Shown: one piece after another, positions 25,958-35,094 of the stretch | How the letters are laid out: every line of letters starts with the position of its first letter | Numbering within the stretch: position 1 is the first letter of the stretch | DNA from: Tolypothrix campylonemoides VB511288 | GTDB taxonomy: Bacteria; Cyanobacteriota; Cyanobacteriia; Cyanobacteriales; Nostocaceae | Length of the DNA stretch: 64,000 bases | Reading direction: 5' to 3' | Assembly (NCBI GenBank): GCA_000828075.3 | Contig: JXCB02000053.1 | Location: forward strand, 1-64,000 | Program-made: the position numbers and the translations under genes | Notes under the pieces: model-generated | The model's input: only the letters and a program-made list of their open reading frames with translations | Databases searched by the model: none | Told to the model about the DNA's origin: nothing

Positions 25958-27382
25958 TTATTCTTTACCTTGATGGACAGTTTTGACCCATTTCAGGCGC
26001 TTTGGTCGCAGTGACATTCGGGCTGTGGTGCTACTGATGACCACAATCCAGTGGAACATATATAAAGCGCCACGCAAGGTCTGAAGCAGCAGGACAAGAT
26101 AAGTGGATACTTTAAATTCCTTTTGTTGACGTATGCGCCGTAAACCTGCAAACATCCCTGCCATTGATACCGTCACCGTCAAGCCAGTTACTGGACTTAA
26201 AATTGGTGGACGATGTCGGGCGATAGCCATCAATAAATCTGGCACTGCCGCTGTGGGTAAGATGTACTGGAGCAGGATAAAGAATACGAATAAATTCCAG
26301 GTTTTGCGGGTTCCCATGCGGTTTTTGAGAATCAGATCCCAGTAATCTAAATACCGCTGATATCCGCCTTCTGCCCAACGGCTGCGCTGATGCCAGAGGG
26401 CGATCGCATTTGTCACGCCTTCTTCCTCTACCGCTGGGTTGAACACGCACTCAATATCCCACTTATCTAGATGCAAGCGCAATGTCAAGTCTAGATCATC
26501 GGTAATTGTTTCCTCATTCCACCCGCCGCAACGCAACAGCGCTTCTCGCCGGACAAACTGACCGTTACCCCGCAGTTCGCCAATACCGCCTGCTGCTGTC
26601 CTTTGATGCTGCAGAAAAGTATCGACTGCCATTTCTGCGGCTTGACCTTTTGTCCAGAAATTTTCATTGGCGTTGGCGATCGCCTTTCGCACTTGTACTG
26701 CGCCTACATTTTCCCGTTGAAACAACGGTATGACACGCACTAGCAAGTCCGGCGACACCTGGGCATCAGCATCAAACACCGCCAAAATTTCCCCTTTTGT
26801 CAGCCCTAGCACCTGATTCAACGCTCCTGATTTTCCTCCGCCTGCTTCTGGCTTTCGCCGCAGTATTTTCAGTTTGTCGTATTCCTGCGCTAGTTCTGCC
26901 AACAGTTGGGGCGTCCTGTCGGTGCTGTTATCATCAATCACCCATACTTCATATTGTCCTTCTGGGTATTCTAGATTACAAAGGTTTTTGACTAATCTAC
27001 CAATGACTGCCTCTTCATTTTTAGCTGCCACCAACACTGATACAGATGGCAAATCTTCCTGAATTTGCTCGTTCATACGTTTTGGTCGAGCAAATACCAC
27101 CACGAGGACGTGAATGCCTATGATAGTCGTTAGCCCTAGTACGAACAGAGCTCCCCAGGAAACCAAATGCAGTGCAATTGTGCCACTCCAGACCATTGTC
27201 AAAACTAGAGCGGCTTTGCGTCTACGACCTTGAAAGCGGGATGGAAGAGACACGCTTGTGAATGTCTCCTCCTCTAACTCCTCTTCTGACTCCTCTTCTG
27301 ACATAGAGAGGTCAGAAAAAAGCGAGTTGAGCGGATCAAGCTCGTTGTAAGAATCGTTGTCGGGCCAGGAATTCGCTGGCAT
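25958..27382 (-). CDS. mgdA: GT2 glycosyltransferase, probable monoglucosyldiacylglycerol synthase
   Basis: A 474-residue processive-type GT2 enzyme. An acidic N-terminus (EEESEEELEEE) leads to GRRRKAALVL and two membrane helices (about 58-100). The catalytic domain has VWVIDDNSTD, VFDADAQ, TITDDLDL and the QxxRW motif QRSRW. C-terminal membrane helices follow (about 350-450). The N-terminal GRRRKAALVL and overall layout agree with my recollection of cyanobacterial MgdA, which transfers glucose from UDP-glucose to diacylglycerol as the first step towards MGDG of thylakoids. The first ATG overlaps the radical SAM gene by 47 nt; an ATG at 27304 (MSEEES) would avoid this. Confidence 0.72.
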   Translation of the reverse strand: MPANSWPDNDSYNELDPLNSLFSDLSMSEEESEEELEEETFTSVSLPSRFQGRRRKAALVLTMVWSGTIALHLVSWGALFVLGLTTIIGIHVLVVVFARPKRMNEQIQEDLPSVSVLVAAKNEEAVIGRLVKNLCNLEYPEGQYEVWVIDDNSTDRTPQLLAELAQEYDKLKILRRKPEAGGGKSGALNQVLGLTKGEILAVFDADAQVSPDLLVRVIPLFQRENVGAVQVRKAIANANENFWTKGQAAEMAVDTFLQHQRTAAGGIGELRGNGQFVRREALLRCGGWNEETITDDLDLTLRLHLDKWDIECVFNPAVEEEGVTNAIALWHQRSRWAEGGYQRYLDYWDLILKNRMGTRKTWNLFVFFILLQYILPTAAVPDLLMAIARHRPPILSPVTGLTVTVSMAGMFAGLRRIRQQKEFKVSTYLVLLLQTLRGALYMFHWIVVISSTTARMSLRPKRLKWVKTVHQGKE

Positions 27383-28310
27383 AGGTTACCTGATTCAACC
27401 ACCAGTATTTGTCTACACCCATAAAGAAACTGGGTATTAAGTAACACCAAACAGTGCAACCTTCGCATACCTTGAGCTTACCTTGAGATTGGCGGTATTT
27501 GTCTACCTCCTCAGACTCACGATAAAGCTCATAGAGTCGTCCATTAATGGGAATTCCCGTTTGGGCGAAGTGGTAGCAAGGTAGCAGCAGCTCGTCGTTA
27601 GGAGAAATCGCAATAACGGCATCTACCGCCTTACAACGGGGATTTTTAGTATTATTTCCCCCAGCTTCAATAAAAGCGAGTGCTGCCCTATTGTACCCGA
27701 CATTGTTATATTTCTTTGCAGTTCTTTCAATTGCTGCTACCATTTCCGGCGTGGGATTCTTATTCGAGTTGTAGTGTTCGTGTGCTGTAAAGGCTGGGTT
27801 CAGCCAAACTCGAACACCGAGTTTTTTGCCTAATTCTCCCACTTCGTCAATGCGATGGTAATTCTGGGCGGTGACAGTGTGGTTAAGGACTGGGTATTGT
27901 CCTAGAGACTTGGCGATCGCCACCGACTCTACCAATGTGTCAAAAATTTTTACTCCCCGCGACTGATCATGAATTTCTGCATCTCCACCATCCAAAGAGA
28001 AATTCAAATAATCTACTAATCCCTGAATTTCTTTGGCTTTCTTGGGATACAAAATTGTATTCGTGGTCATACTGGTGATAAAACCTTGACGCTTCGCCTC
28101 CGTATAAATTTCTCCTACATCATGTCGTAGCAGCGGTTCACCACCTGTAAAGTCCACATACTTGACTCCCAAGCGGCGTAAATCTTCTAAATTATGCTTA
28201 ATTGTCTGATAATCAGCTTCTTTTCCTGGCTCTAATGACCAAATGTTACAAAAATGGCATCTGGCATTACAGCGGTAAGTCAAGTAGTAGTTTGCGACCA
28301 GTGGAGTCAT
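27336..28310 (-). CDS. Radical SAM protein with SPASM-like C-terminus
   Basis: This 324-residue protein has the radical SAM cluster motif CNARCHFC near residues 14-21, a GGEPLL motif near 56-61, and later FSLDGG. A second cysteine set in the C-terminal third (RCKAVDA, LLPCYH, CEGCTVWC) could bind an additional Fe-S cluster. Proteins of this form include sugar- and peptide-modifying or hopanoid enzymes; the substrate here is unknown. It overlaps the start of mgdA by up to 47 nt on the same strand, suggesting coupled expression and a possible role in lipid or envelope metabolism (inference). Confidence 0.82.
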   Translation of the reverse strand: MTPLVANYYLTYRCNARCHFCNIWSLEPGKEADYQTIKHNLEDLRRLGVKYVDFTGGEPLLRHDVGEIYTEAKRQGFITSMTTNTILYPKKAKEIQGLVDYLNFSLDGGDAEIHDQSRGVKIFDTLVESVAIAKSLGQYPVLNHTVTAQNYHRIDEVGELGKKLGVRVWLNPAFTAHEHYNSNKNPTPEMVAAIERTAKKYNNVGYNRAALAFIEAGGNNTKNPRCKAVDAVIAISPNDELLLPCYHFAQTGIPINGRLYELYRESEEVDKYRQSQGKLKVCEGCTVWCYLIPSFFMGVDKYWWLNQVTYASEFLARQRFLQRA

Positions 28311-28495
28311 AGCGTAAAACCACCTAAGTTTCCTTAAGACATCTTGAAACGGAGTTCACAAAGAGTCAACCAATTACTGCCTCTTTATCTCTTTGTGAAC
28401 TACCGCAACAGATGTGTAAACAGAAATTTTTTTGGGAAAACTAGTAACATCCCCTAAGTAGCCTAATTGTCAACTTACTTAAGGAATGTTTAAAG

Positions 28496-28870
28496 ATGAC
28501 TTTAGAGCAACTCGAACCCGTGACTCAACAACAAGCAAGCGTCTACTTGCCTTATATTCAAGGTAGCAAACGTAATTTCTTGCGCTATGCAATTAGTCTC
28601 TATCAAAAGGGCGCTTTGGAAGGACACCGTAAGATAGAAGGCAGCGATAATATTTCCTTTGTCGCGACTTGGAATGTTGGGACTCTACCCTCAGACTTAA
28701 CGCGTTGCCGAATGCAGTTTGATGGCAACGCGGAATTAAGCTATGAAGTGATGATGGCAAGCTTTGAGTTTATTAATTTTTTAATTGAATTGATAGAAAA
28801 TTATAAACGTTACCGCGTAAGCGATTTTTCCCAAGCGTTTTACCGCAAACTACTGCGTATCGAGGATTGA
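28496..28870 (+). CDS. ebsA: EbsA-like type IV pilus biogenesis protein
   Basis: A 124-residue soluble protein (start TLEQLEPVTQQQASVYLPYI; centre LEGHRKIEGSDNISFVATWN; then DLTRCRMQFDGNAELSYEVM; end FSQAFYRKLLR). I recognise this as the cyanobacterial EbsA family. In Synechococcus elongatus EbsA forms a complex with PilB and Hfq and is needed for pilus assembly and for suppressing biofilm formation. Size and pattern fit. No pilus genes are nearby, so the assignment rests on sequence alone and from memory. Confidence 0.65.
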   Translation: MTLEQLEPVTQQQASVYLPYIQGSKRNFLRYAISLYQKGALEGHRKIEGSDNISFVATWNVGTLPSDLTRCRMQFDGNAELSYEVMMASFEFINFLIELIENYKRYRVSDFSQAFYRKLLRIED

Positions 28871-28910
28871 ATTGTACGTTGTCGCAACATAACTACTTGA
28901 ATTGGGGATT

Positions 28911-29020
28911 AGGGATTGGGGATTAGGGATTGGGGTAGTGACGGATTATGGACGGGGATTCAAACCCCGCCGAAAAGAAAGTAAGAACATCTTGCCCAGT
29001 CCCCAATCCCCAGTCCCCAG
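28911..29020. repeat. Heptamers plus 47-bp core element, copy 2
   Basis: GGGGATT/AGGGATT heptamers (28911-28936) precede the core 28951-28999 (GACGGGGATTCAAACCCCGC, then CGAAAAGAAAGTAAGAACAT). CAGTCCCCAATCCCC units follow to 29020. The core is the reverse complement of 25711-25757. A small CCTACAC/GTGTAGG hairpin follows at 29030-29058. Confidence 0.75.
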
Positions 29021-29237
29021 CATGGGAAGCCTACACGCTCACCGAAGGTCAGTGTAGGTAGTTTACAACTTGAATTGGATAGTTCAACCTAAAATGAGTA
29101 GAACCTAGCTGAATTGTAAAAAGCTGTCAGCAATGAGCTATCAGCTTGCTTGGCTTGCTGGTGACTTACGGACGTCTACAGCTAAAATCAACAAAAGTTC
29201 TGAAAGCTACTTGACTTTTGAAATTAGGAGTGCATGT

Positions 29238-30332
29238 GTGCCGAAATCTGCTAAATACTTATTAATTGGATCTACGGAGGCTTACTGCGGGAAATCTGCA
29301 ACAGTCCTAGGTTTGTCTTATCAACTACAGCGCAAAGGGCTGGATATTAGTTATGGCAAACCGCTAGGCACATGTATGAGCCAATCAGAGGGAACTGTGG
29401 TTGAGGAGGATGTTCAGTTCATTACTGAGAGCCTCAAGCTACCAAAAAATCGTATTGCACCGACAGTGCTGGCTTTGAATGAAGTCACTGTGGAAAAACG
29501 TTTGCGCGGGGAGAATAAGATAGATTATCAAAAGTCCCTAGCGGAGCAATATTCGCAAATGGTCTTGGGCGACTTAGTGTTGCTTGAGGGTCCTGGTAAT
29601 TTAGAAGAAGGCAGCTTGTTTAATTTGTCTGTGCTAGAAGTAGCCCAAGTGGTGGATGCTGCTGTCCTTTTGGTAGCTCGGTACAATTCGCTGCTTTCAG
29701 TTGAAGCTTTATTGTCTGCTAAACAGCGTATCGGCGATCGCCTAGTTGGTGTTGTCATCAACGATATTCCTACAGAACAATTACAAGCTGTCAACACCAC
29801 TATGCGTCCGTTTCTGGAAGAGCATGGTGTTCCCGTACTGGGAATGTTACCAAAAAGTCTTTTGCTGTGCAGTGTCAGCGTTGGGGAACTGGCAAAACAG
29901 CTTGGTGCAGAAGTTCTTTGCTGCAATGAACGTTTGGATTTGATGGTGGAAAGCTTAGCGATTGGCGCGATGAATGTCAACGCCGCAGTCAAGTATTTTC
30001 GGAAGCGGCGAAATATGGCAGTGGTGACAGGGGGCGATCGCGTAGAAATTCAGCAAGCTGCTTTGGAAACTTCTACCCAATGCCTGATTCTTACCGGACA
30101 ATTGCCTCCCCCGCCTTTCATTCTCAATCGCGCTGAACAATTAGAAATCCCAATTTTGTCGGTTGACTTAGATACCTTAACGACTGTGGAAATTATTGAC
30201 CGCACTTTTGGGACAGTTCGTGTCAACGAACCGATTAAAGTCGAGTGCATCCGCAATCTTATGGCTGAACATTTTGATGTTAACCGCTTGCTTGCTCTAC
30301 TGGATTTAAGTCCAGCAGCAGCACTATCTTAA
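29238..30332 (+). CDS. Phosphotransacetylase N-domain-like protein (AAA_26 + DRTGG)
   Basis: The frame is open from an ATG at 29133, but GTG at 29238 has AGGAG (29226-29230) seven bases upstream and begins VPKSAKYLLIGSTEA, directly at the domain start. The product is 364 residues. A P-loop-like GSTEAYCGKSATVLGL opens a BioD-type NTPase domain (LLEGPGNLEEG, AAVLLVARYNS, GVVINDIP), followed by a DRTGG-like regulatory domain (about 220-340; VVTGGDRVEIQQAAL). It matches the N-terminal, non-catalytic half of long Pta proteins. The acetyltransferase domain is absent, so enzymatic activity is doubtful and a sensing role is possible. Confidence 0.8.
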   Translation: MPKSAKYLLIGSTEAYCGKSATVLGLSYQLQRKGLDISYGKPLGTCMSQSEGTVVEEDVQFITESLKLPKNRIAPTVLALNEVTVEKRLRGENKIDYQKSLAEQYSQMVLGDLVLLEGPGNLEEGSLFNLSVLEVAQVVDAAVLLVARYNSLLSVEALLSAKQRIGDRLVGVVINDIPTEQLQAVNTTMRPFLEEHGVPVLGMLPKSLLLCSVSVGELAKQLGAEVLCCNERLDLMVESLAIGAMNVNAAVKYFRKRRNMAVVTGGDRVEIQQAALETSTQCLILTGQLPPPPFILNRAEQLEIPILSVDLDTLTTVEIIDRTFGTVRVNEPIKVECIRNLMAEHFDVNRLLALLDLSPAAALS

Positions 30333-30374
30333 AAACCCTTAATACGCACTTTGATCCACTCATGAAGATGTAGT

Positions 30375-30391
30375 AGGGGCACAGCGCCCCT
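30375..30391. terminator. Small GC hairpin after the Pta-like gene
   Basis: AGGGGC (30375-30380) pairs with GCCCCT (30386-30391) over a 5-nt loop, 42 bp beyond the preceding stop codon. There is no T-run, so it is a weak terminator candidate or a dispersed hairpin repeat. Confidence 0.35.
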
Positions 30392-30445
30392 GTGTAGTGC
30401 CCTTACAAATCATCTGTCAGAGATTTCATTTGAGTAAGATACAGC

Positions 30446-30700
30446 TTGACCATTTTGAATTTTGAATTGGTTATGCTCTCTCGAAAATTTTTTTCTGGGA
30501 TGTCATCGCATTACCAGGTTACAGAACAAGGAAACCAGCAGCTTTTAGGGTGGATTGCACAAGCCTCTGAACCCATGCCGATAAAAGACGATTTACTGGT
30601 TAAAATTTTTGGTGGTTATGTTGCTCAAAAGCAGACAATCTTGGAAGAGCTAGAGCGTCATCGTCAGACGCACCAAGAAAAATTGTCTACTCAAGGATAA
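30446..30700 (+). pseudogene. PadR-family regulator remnant (C-terminal half only)
   Basis: The open frame encodes YQVTEQGNQQLLGWI, then DDLLVKIFGGYVAQKQTILEELERHRQ. This is the end of a PadR winged-helix domain (VTEQG after the wing) plus the start of the PadR C-terminal dimerisation helix. The helix-turn-helix and wing that should precede it (about 50 residues) are missing, and none of the upstream frames supplies them. The first ~20 codons look like random sequence. It is best read as a truncated gene, although a small protein could still be made. Confidence 0.6.
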
Positions 30701-30769
30701 ATAGGTTACAGGGAACTCCCCCTTTGTCTGTTACAATAGCTAGGTTGTTTAATCTGATTTTGTCCGTCT

Positions 30770-31273
30770 TTGAGCCAGTCAACAGACCTTATCAACGTCG
30801 ATTCATTAGCGCAAGAACTGGCGACAATCCAGCAAACGGGTTCCAAGCGAATCGCGTTGCTGGGTTCACGTCATGTCCCGATTACCCATCAGAATCTGAT
30901 CGAGATGATGACCTATGCCCTGGTTTTATCAGGCAATCGGCTCATCACCTCTGGTGCTGCGGGTACGAATTCAGCTGCCATCAAGGGAGCAATGCGGGCT
31001 GATCCCAATTTGTTGACGGTAATTCTACCTCAAAGCTTAGAACGCCAGCCTCATGAATCGCGCCAGCAACTAGAACAGGTAATGCATCTGGTGGAAAATC
31101 CTAATAATGACCATCTGTCCCTTGCTGAAGCTAGTTACTTGTGCAATAAAGAGATTGTCTCGCGCTGTCAGCAACTGATATGCTTTGCGTTTCACGAAAG
31201 TGGCATTCTGCTGCGAACTTGTAAAGATGCAGAAGAACAAAGAAAGGTGGTGACATTATTTTACTTTGATTAA
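30770..31273 (+). CDS. DprA/LOG-like Rossmann protein
   Basis: This 167-residue protein (TTG start at 30770, MSQSTDLINVDSLAQ) has a Rossmann-type nucleotide-binding pattern. It shows GSKRIALLGSRHVPITHQN, then LVLSGNRLITSGAAGTNSAAIKG, and VILPQSLERQP. This resembles the core of DprA (DNA processing, RecA loading) and of the lysine-decarboxylase-like LOG family. In cyanobacteria it is commonly annotated as DNA recombination-mediator protein A. It lacks DprA's SAM and winged-helix domains. No good ribosome-binding site precedes TTG. Confidence 0.72.
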   Translation: MSQSTDLINVDSLAQELATIQQTGSKRIALLGSRHVPITHQNLIEMMTYALVLSGNRLITSGAAGTNSAAIKGAMRADPNLLTVILPQSLERQPHESRQQLEQVMHLVENPNNDHLSLAEASYLCNKEIVSRCQQLICFAFHESGILLRTCKDAEEQRKVVTLFYFD

Positions 31274-31325
31274 TCATTTGTCATTTGTCCTTTGTTTTTT
31301 GTCTATTATGTTTGACTAGTGACTA

Positions 31326-31721
31326 ATGATTATTTTTTTGTACTCTATTGCTGCTGCTGTCGTACTGATTTACCTGCCCTTTCTGGTGGTAAGTTATGCT
31401 CGTGCCCGTGTTGGATACGATATGTCTGCTCCGCGTGCCATGTTTGATAAACTACCACCATACGCTCAACGAGCGACTTGGGCACACCAAAACTCGTTTG
31501 AAGCGTTTATGATTTTTGCCGCAGCAGCTTTGATGGCATATGTGACGGGTGTTAATTCTCCCCTAGCTATTGGGGCGGTCATCGCTTTTATCGTGGCTAG
31601 GTTGCTATACTCGATTTTTTATATATTGAATATACCCGTTTTACGCTCGCTCATGTTTGTCGTAGGCTCCCTTGGGTATGCCGCGCTCATTGTCCTCAGC
31701 ATCATTCAAGCAACTAGCTAA
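31326..31721 (+). CDS. MAPEG family membrane protein
   Basis: A 131-residue protein with four membrane helices. The MAPEG signature region (YAQRATWAHQNSFEAFMIFA, about 46-66) lies in the first loop, and RLLYSIFYILNIP lies before the last helix. MAPEG proteins include microsomal glutathione transferases and eicosanoid enzymes; bacterial members of this short form (YecN-like) have no firm substrate. Length and topology are normal. It is preceded by 50 bp of ATTTGTC-type repeats. Confidence 0.85.
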   Translation: MIIFLYSIAAAVVLIYLPFLVVSYARARVGYDMSAPRAMFDKLPPYAQRATWAHQNSFEAFMIFAAAALMAYVTGVNSPLAIGAVIAFIVARLLYSIFYILNIPVLRSLMFVVGSLGYAALIVLSIIQATS

Positions 31722-31737
31722 TTGGAAAGTGAGGACT

Positions 31738-31830
31738 AGTTAGTAGTTAGTGGTTAGTGGTTAGTGGTTAGTAGTTTATTGGTTAATAAAAAATTCAATA
31801 ACTACTAACTACTAGTCATTACTAATTACC
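31738..31830. repeat. TTAGTGG/TAACTAC repeats in the MAPEG-yajQ spacer
   Basis: Direct TTAGTGG units (31738-31775) face TAACTACTAACTACTAG units (about 31798-31815), forming an AT-rich imperfect inverted repeat. Confidence 0.6.
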
Positions 31831-31866
31831 AATCCAAAATCCAAAATTTAAAATCCGAAATGGTTT

Positions 31867-32358
31867 ATGGCTTCTACCTATTCCTTTGACATTGTAAGCG
31901 ACTTTGATAGACAAGAATTGGTCAACGCTGTTGATCAAGCTGTGCGAGATATTAAAAGTCGGTACGACCTCAAAGATACTCAAACAACTGTTGAGTTAGG
32001 TGAACAAAGTATTACCGTGAACACTGATAGCGAGTTCACTTTAGAATCCGTACATAATATACTGCGCGAGAAAGCTGCAAAACGCAATCTTTCGCAAAAA
32101 ATCTTTGATTTTGGCAAAGTAGAATCATCGAGTGGTAACCGGGTTCGTCAAGAAATCAAACTTCAAAAAGGCATCAATCAAGAAATTGCCAAGCAAATTT
32201 CCAAGTTGATTCGCGACGAATTCAAGAAGGCGCAAGCTTCGATCCAAGGAGATGCAGTGCGTGTTAGCGCTAAAAATAAAGATGACTTGCAAGCTGTTAT
32301 TCAACGGTTGAAGCAAGAAGATTTGCCTGTTGCTTTGCAATTTACAAATTATCGTTAG
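31867..32358 (+). CDS. YajQ family nucleotide-binding protein
   Basis: A 163-residue cytoplasmic protein with two ferredoxin-like halves: [29 protein letters not shown], and the conserved [20 protein letters not shown]. The end reads [25 protein letters not shown]. It matches YajQ along its full length. YajQ proteins bind nucleotides, and some bind cyclic di-GMP. It is a single gene with a repeat-derived spacer before it and a hairpin after it. Confidence 0.95.
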   Translation: MASTYSFDIVSDFDRQELVNAVDQAVRDIKSRYDLKDTQTTVELGEQSITVNTDSEFTLESVHNILREKAAKRNLSQKIFDFGKVESSSGNRVRQEIKLQKGINQEIAKQISKLIRDEFKKAQASIQGDAVRVSAKNKDDLQAVIQRLKQEDLPVALQFTNYR

Positions 32359-32422
32359 TCCTTAGTCATCCTCTAAGACAAATGACTAATGGCTATTCGT
32401 TTGAAATGAGTGAAATTAATTT

Positions 32423-32449
32423 GTAGGGCTGGCATCTTGCTAGCCCTAC
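32423..32449 (+). terminator. Hairpin downstream of the yajQ-family gene
   Basis: GTAGGGCT (32423-32430) pairs with AGCCCTAC (32442-32449) around an 11-nt loop, 65 bp after the stop codon. The stem resembles the GGGCATCTTGCCC-type cores of the MITE-like elements and has no clear T-run, so it may be a repeat that also terminates. Confidence 0.45.
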
Positions 32450-32530
32450 TTCATAACAAAATATAGCAACAGCCAAGGTGGTTAGGACATCAACAGATGA
32501 TAAAACCTAGACACAAAAAGACTTTTCACC

Positions 32531-32560
32531 CAGTCCCCAGTCCCTAATCCCTAGTCCCCT
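32531..32560. repeat. Short CCCCAGT/CCCTAAT heptamer array
   Basis: About four 7-bp units (CAGTCCCCAGTCCCTAATCC, then CTAGTCCCC) of the same family as the arrays near dnaX. They sit in the spacer between the yajQ-family gene and the glutathione transferase. Confidence 0.7.
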
Positions 32561-32608
32561 GCTATAAATACAGCATTAGCCAAATAATGGGTTATGCTTT
32601 CTAGTTAA

Positions 32609-33163
32609 TTAACCGCGTGATGCGATACTCTTTTGAAAAGCTGGACGCTCAGACAGCTGCTTCATGTAGTTTAATACAGCTGGGTAGGGGCTAAGGTCTA
32701 ATTTGAGCAAGATGGGAATGTAAGATAAAATAGAACCTACAGCTACGTCAGCAACTGTGAATTCATTACCCAGTAAGAAAGGTTGACGCCCAAAAATTTC
32801 ATTTAAAGCAGTCATCAAGAGGGGCAATTCTCGCTCCCGGCTTGCTTCTGCAAAAATTCCTGGACTCAAAGTGGCATTGGCAAATAATACCCACTGGGCT
32901 AATATAGCCTTCTCTTCTAAGGAGGTGGTTTTGCCGTACTTTTCGGCAAGATACAGCAAAATTGCCCCCGATTCCCAAAGCTGGAAATCACCATCAACGA
33001 TCGCCGGAACTTTTCCTATTGGGTTAATTGCCAAATACTCAGGCTGACGGTGTTCACCCGCCTGCATATCCAGTTTGACAAATTCATAAGGAATTCCCAG
33101 TTCTTCTAGATACCACTGGACAATTGATGCGCGACTACGTGCGCCACCGTAAAGTTTCAACAT
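32609..33163 (-). CDS. Glutathione S-transferase family protein
   Basis: A 184-residue protein. The thioredoxin-fold N-domain (1-78) holds GGARSRASIVQWYLEELGI, with a Ser/Arg-rich active-site region, the cis-Pro segment GKVPAIV and the glutathione-binding ESGAILLYL. The helical C-domain contains the N-capping motif FTVADVAVGSIL. It should conjugate glutathione to electrophiles or act in peroxide defence; the subclass is not clear. It is somewhat shorter than the usual ~200 residues. Confidence 0.9.
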   Translation of the reverse strand: MLKLYGGARSRASIVQWYLEELGIPYEFVKLDMQAGEHRQPEYLAINPIGKVPAIVDGDFQLWESGAILLYLAEKYGKTTSLEEKAILAQWVLFANATLSPGIFAEASRERELPLLMTALNEIFGRQPFLLGNEFTVADVAVGSILSYIPILLKLDLSPYPAVLNYMKQLSERPAFQKSIASRG

Positions 33164-33259
33164 ACTGACTCAATTGGTGATAATAAACAGTCAACAGTTA
33201 CCAGTAATTATATGGTATTTTTTGAGACATATAAATCATGACTGATAACTGATGACCCA

Positions 33260-33724
33260 TTAAAGAACTTTATGAGTATGCGAATGCTGTTTAATGTTGT
33301 CTTCCTTTGTGACAACTCGGGAAGCATTTAGCACTCGCTTGCGTTCAGTAGAATATTTAAACTCAGTATAAGTTGCGCCTAGAGGAATCAGAGATTTAGC
33401 AGCTTCACGACGTTTGTAGGTGCGAGCAGCGGCGATCGCCCGTTCCACAAAATCATCACAAAACTGAGCCGTTTGCGGAAAACCAGCTGGAATTTGAAGT
33501 TTGTCTTCCTCCAGCACAGAACCCAAAGTTGTGGCACAAGCGAACTTAAAGGAGGTAGGAATACCTTTAACGAGCGTTTCTAAAGACGCAGAGGGAATAG
33601 GTTCCATCACTTCGACTTGATGAACTTCTCCGTCTTCTTTGACAAAGCAAGTCGCTAAGCCAATGACGATGTAGTCGTCGGCTGCTAAATCAGGAGCATT
33701 GGGATAAGAAGTGACACTTGCCAT
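33260..33724 (-). CDS. Conserved cyanobacterial hypothetical protein, His-rich tail
   Basis: A 154-residue soluble protein (start ASVTSYPNAPDLAADDYIVI; a cysteine in LATCFVKEDGEVHQVEVMEP; end QHSHTHKVL). The body is acidic with a helical centre (FCDDFVERAIAAARTYKRRE), and the tail holds three His residues that could bind metal. I recognise it as a protein type seen across cyanobacteria but know no function. It is on the same strand as the GST gene, about 95 bp upstream of it. Confidence 0.7.
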   Translation of the reverse strand: MASVTSYPNAPDLAADDYIVIGLATCFVKEDGEVHQVEVMEPIPSASLETLVKGIPTSFKFACATTLGSVLEEDKLQIPAGFPQTAQFCDDFVERAIAAARTYKRREAAKSLIPLGATYTEFKYSTERKRVLNASRVVTKEDNIKQHSHTHKVL

Positions 33725-34167
33725 AAGAAAAATTTCTCAAAACTTCAAAAGAATACAATTCAGAATTCCGAAAATCTTCACAATATCTTTATTTTTCTGT
33801 GTTCTGACACCCGAACTCTGAGTTCTTTGACAATAGGGCTTTTTGGCATTTTATCAACTTGTAGCTCTCACTACTTAAATACTCTATGAGATTGATATTT
33901 GCTATTTCTGGAATTCGACTTGGGGAAGACGTATCAATTATTAGATTGAAGGATCTATTGGGTATAGTGTGCCTTCATCTGGTGGGACTGAGAGTGCTAT
34001 ATGACTTTTGTAGACATAGATCACAAATTACCTTTGGTTACATTTAGCTGCAATGCTTATGCCCAAATACTCATTAGCCACCTTAACAAGTGACACAGTT
34101 AGAAAACCACAAGAACGGGGAACCCTATAAGTTGATCTCACAGAGCAAGCAGCTCAGGTAGGAATAT
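33725..34167. other. Divergent intergenic region
   Basis: These 443 bp lie between the divergently transcribed His-tail protein and the TPR protein, so both promoters should lie here. Sequence is AT-rich; no repeat, tRNA or riboswitch-like fold was recognised. An AGGTAGGAA sequence precedes the TPR start codon and can act as its ribosome-binding site. Confidence 0.45.
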
Positions 34168-34893
34168 ATGAACAGTCACTCATTTTTACCCTTTGGTGAC
34201 AAGCAAAATCACCGCAACCCATTTGCCTCGAACAATACAAGAGTACTACAACAGCAAGGGGCTAACGGTAGCAGCAAACCTGCTTTGGGAGACAGCTACT
34301 TGCGCTCTCGTGCTCTAACAAAGGCTCAGCAAGGAAACTACATTGAGGCGATCGCCTTATTGAGTCAATTAATTCATCGTCATCCCCACAATGCTATTGA
34401 TTACAACAATCGAGGGCTAATTTATTTTCAAAGTGGCGAAACTCAAAAAGCCTTTTGTGATTATAATACAGCGTTGGAACTAAATCCGAAATTAGCTAGT
34501 GCCTATAACAATCGAGCGAACTACTATGCTGCGTGTGGAGAATTGGTAGCAGCGATCGCTGATTATGATCGGGCATTAGATTTGAATCCCAGCCACGTTA
34601 GGGCATGGATTAACCGAGGCATTACCTTACGCGACTTGGGGCAATACGAAGAGGCAATTGAGAATTTTGAGGTGGCTCTGCTTTTTGGTCAATTAGAAGG
34701 GCACATTATAGCAGAACGAGGTAGAACGTATCATATTTGGGGCGATTGGAATTGCGCGATCGCTGATTATCGTCGCGCCTTAACTCAACTGCCTTGTGTT
34801 AGCTTGAACACCGAGGATCCAGGTTTGCGCTTGCGTTTACAAGTTGAGAATTGGTTAGATGAATTGCTGCATCCACAGCATTTTAACTGGTAG
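34168..34893 (+). CDS. TPR protein
   Basis: A 241-residue protein. A polar N-terminus of about 45 residues is followed by four to five TPR units (about 48-215; for example AIDYNNRGLIYFQSGETQKA, ASAYNNRANYYAACGE and VRAWINRGITLRDLGQYEEA). It ends with LRLRLQVENWLDEL. TPR domains mediate protein contacts; the partner is unknown. No signal peptide is visible. AGGTAGGAA lies about 8-15 nt before the ATG. Confidence 0.85.
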   Translation: MNSHSFLPFGDKQNHRNPFASNNTRVLQQQGANGSSKPALGDSYLRSRALTKAQQGNYIEAIALLSQLIHRHPHNAIDYNNRGLIYFQSGETQKAFCDYNTALELNPKLASAYNNRANYYAACGELVAAIADYDRALDLNPSHVRAWINRGITLRDLGQYEEAIENFEVALLFGQLEGHIIAERGRTYHIWGDWNCAIADYRRALTQLPCVSLNTEDPGLRLRLQVENWLDELLHPQHFNW

Positions 34894-35094
34894 ATTTTGC
34901 ACTCATTGCCATATGCATGGCGTATCCATGAAATGCAAAGTCATAAACATCCTGATAACTATCAATGGCTAATAGATGATAACTACATAGCTCCTAAAAA
35001 CTGAGCTACTAGCTATTCACTATTAGCTATTATCTTTGTTGCCATTTCCCCAATTTATTTATGAGGTAATAACTACGCTGCGGAGGAATCAGTT

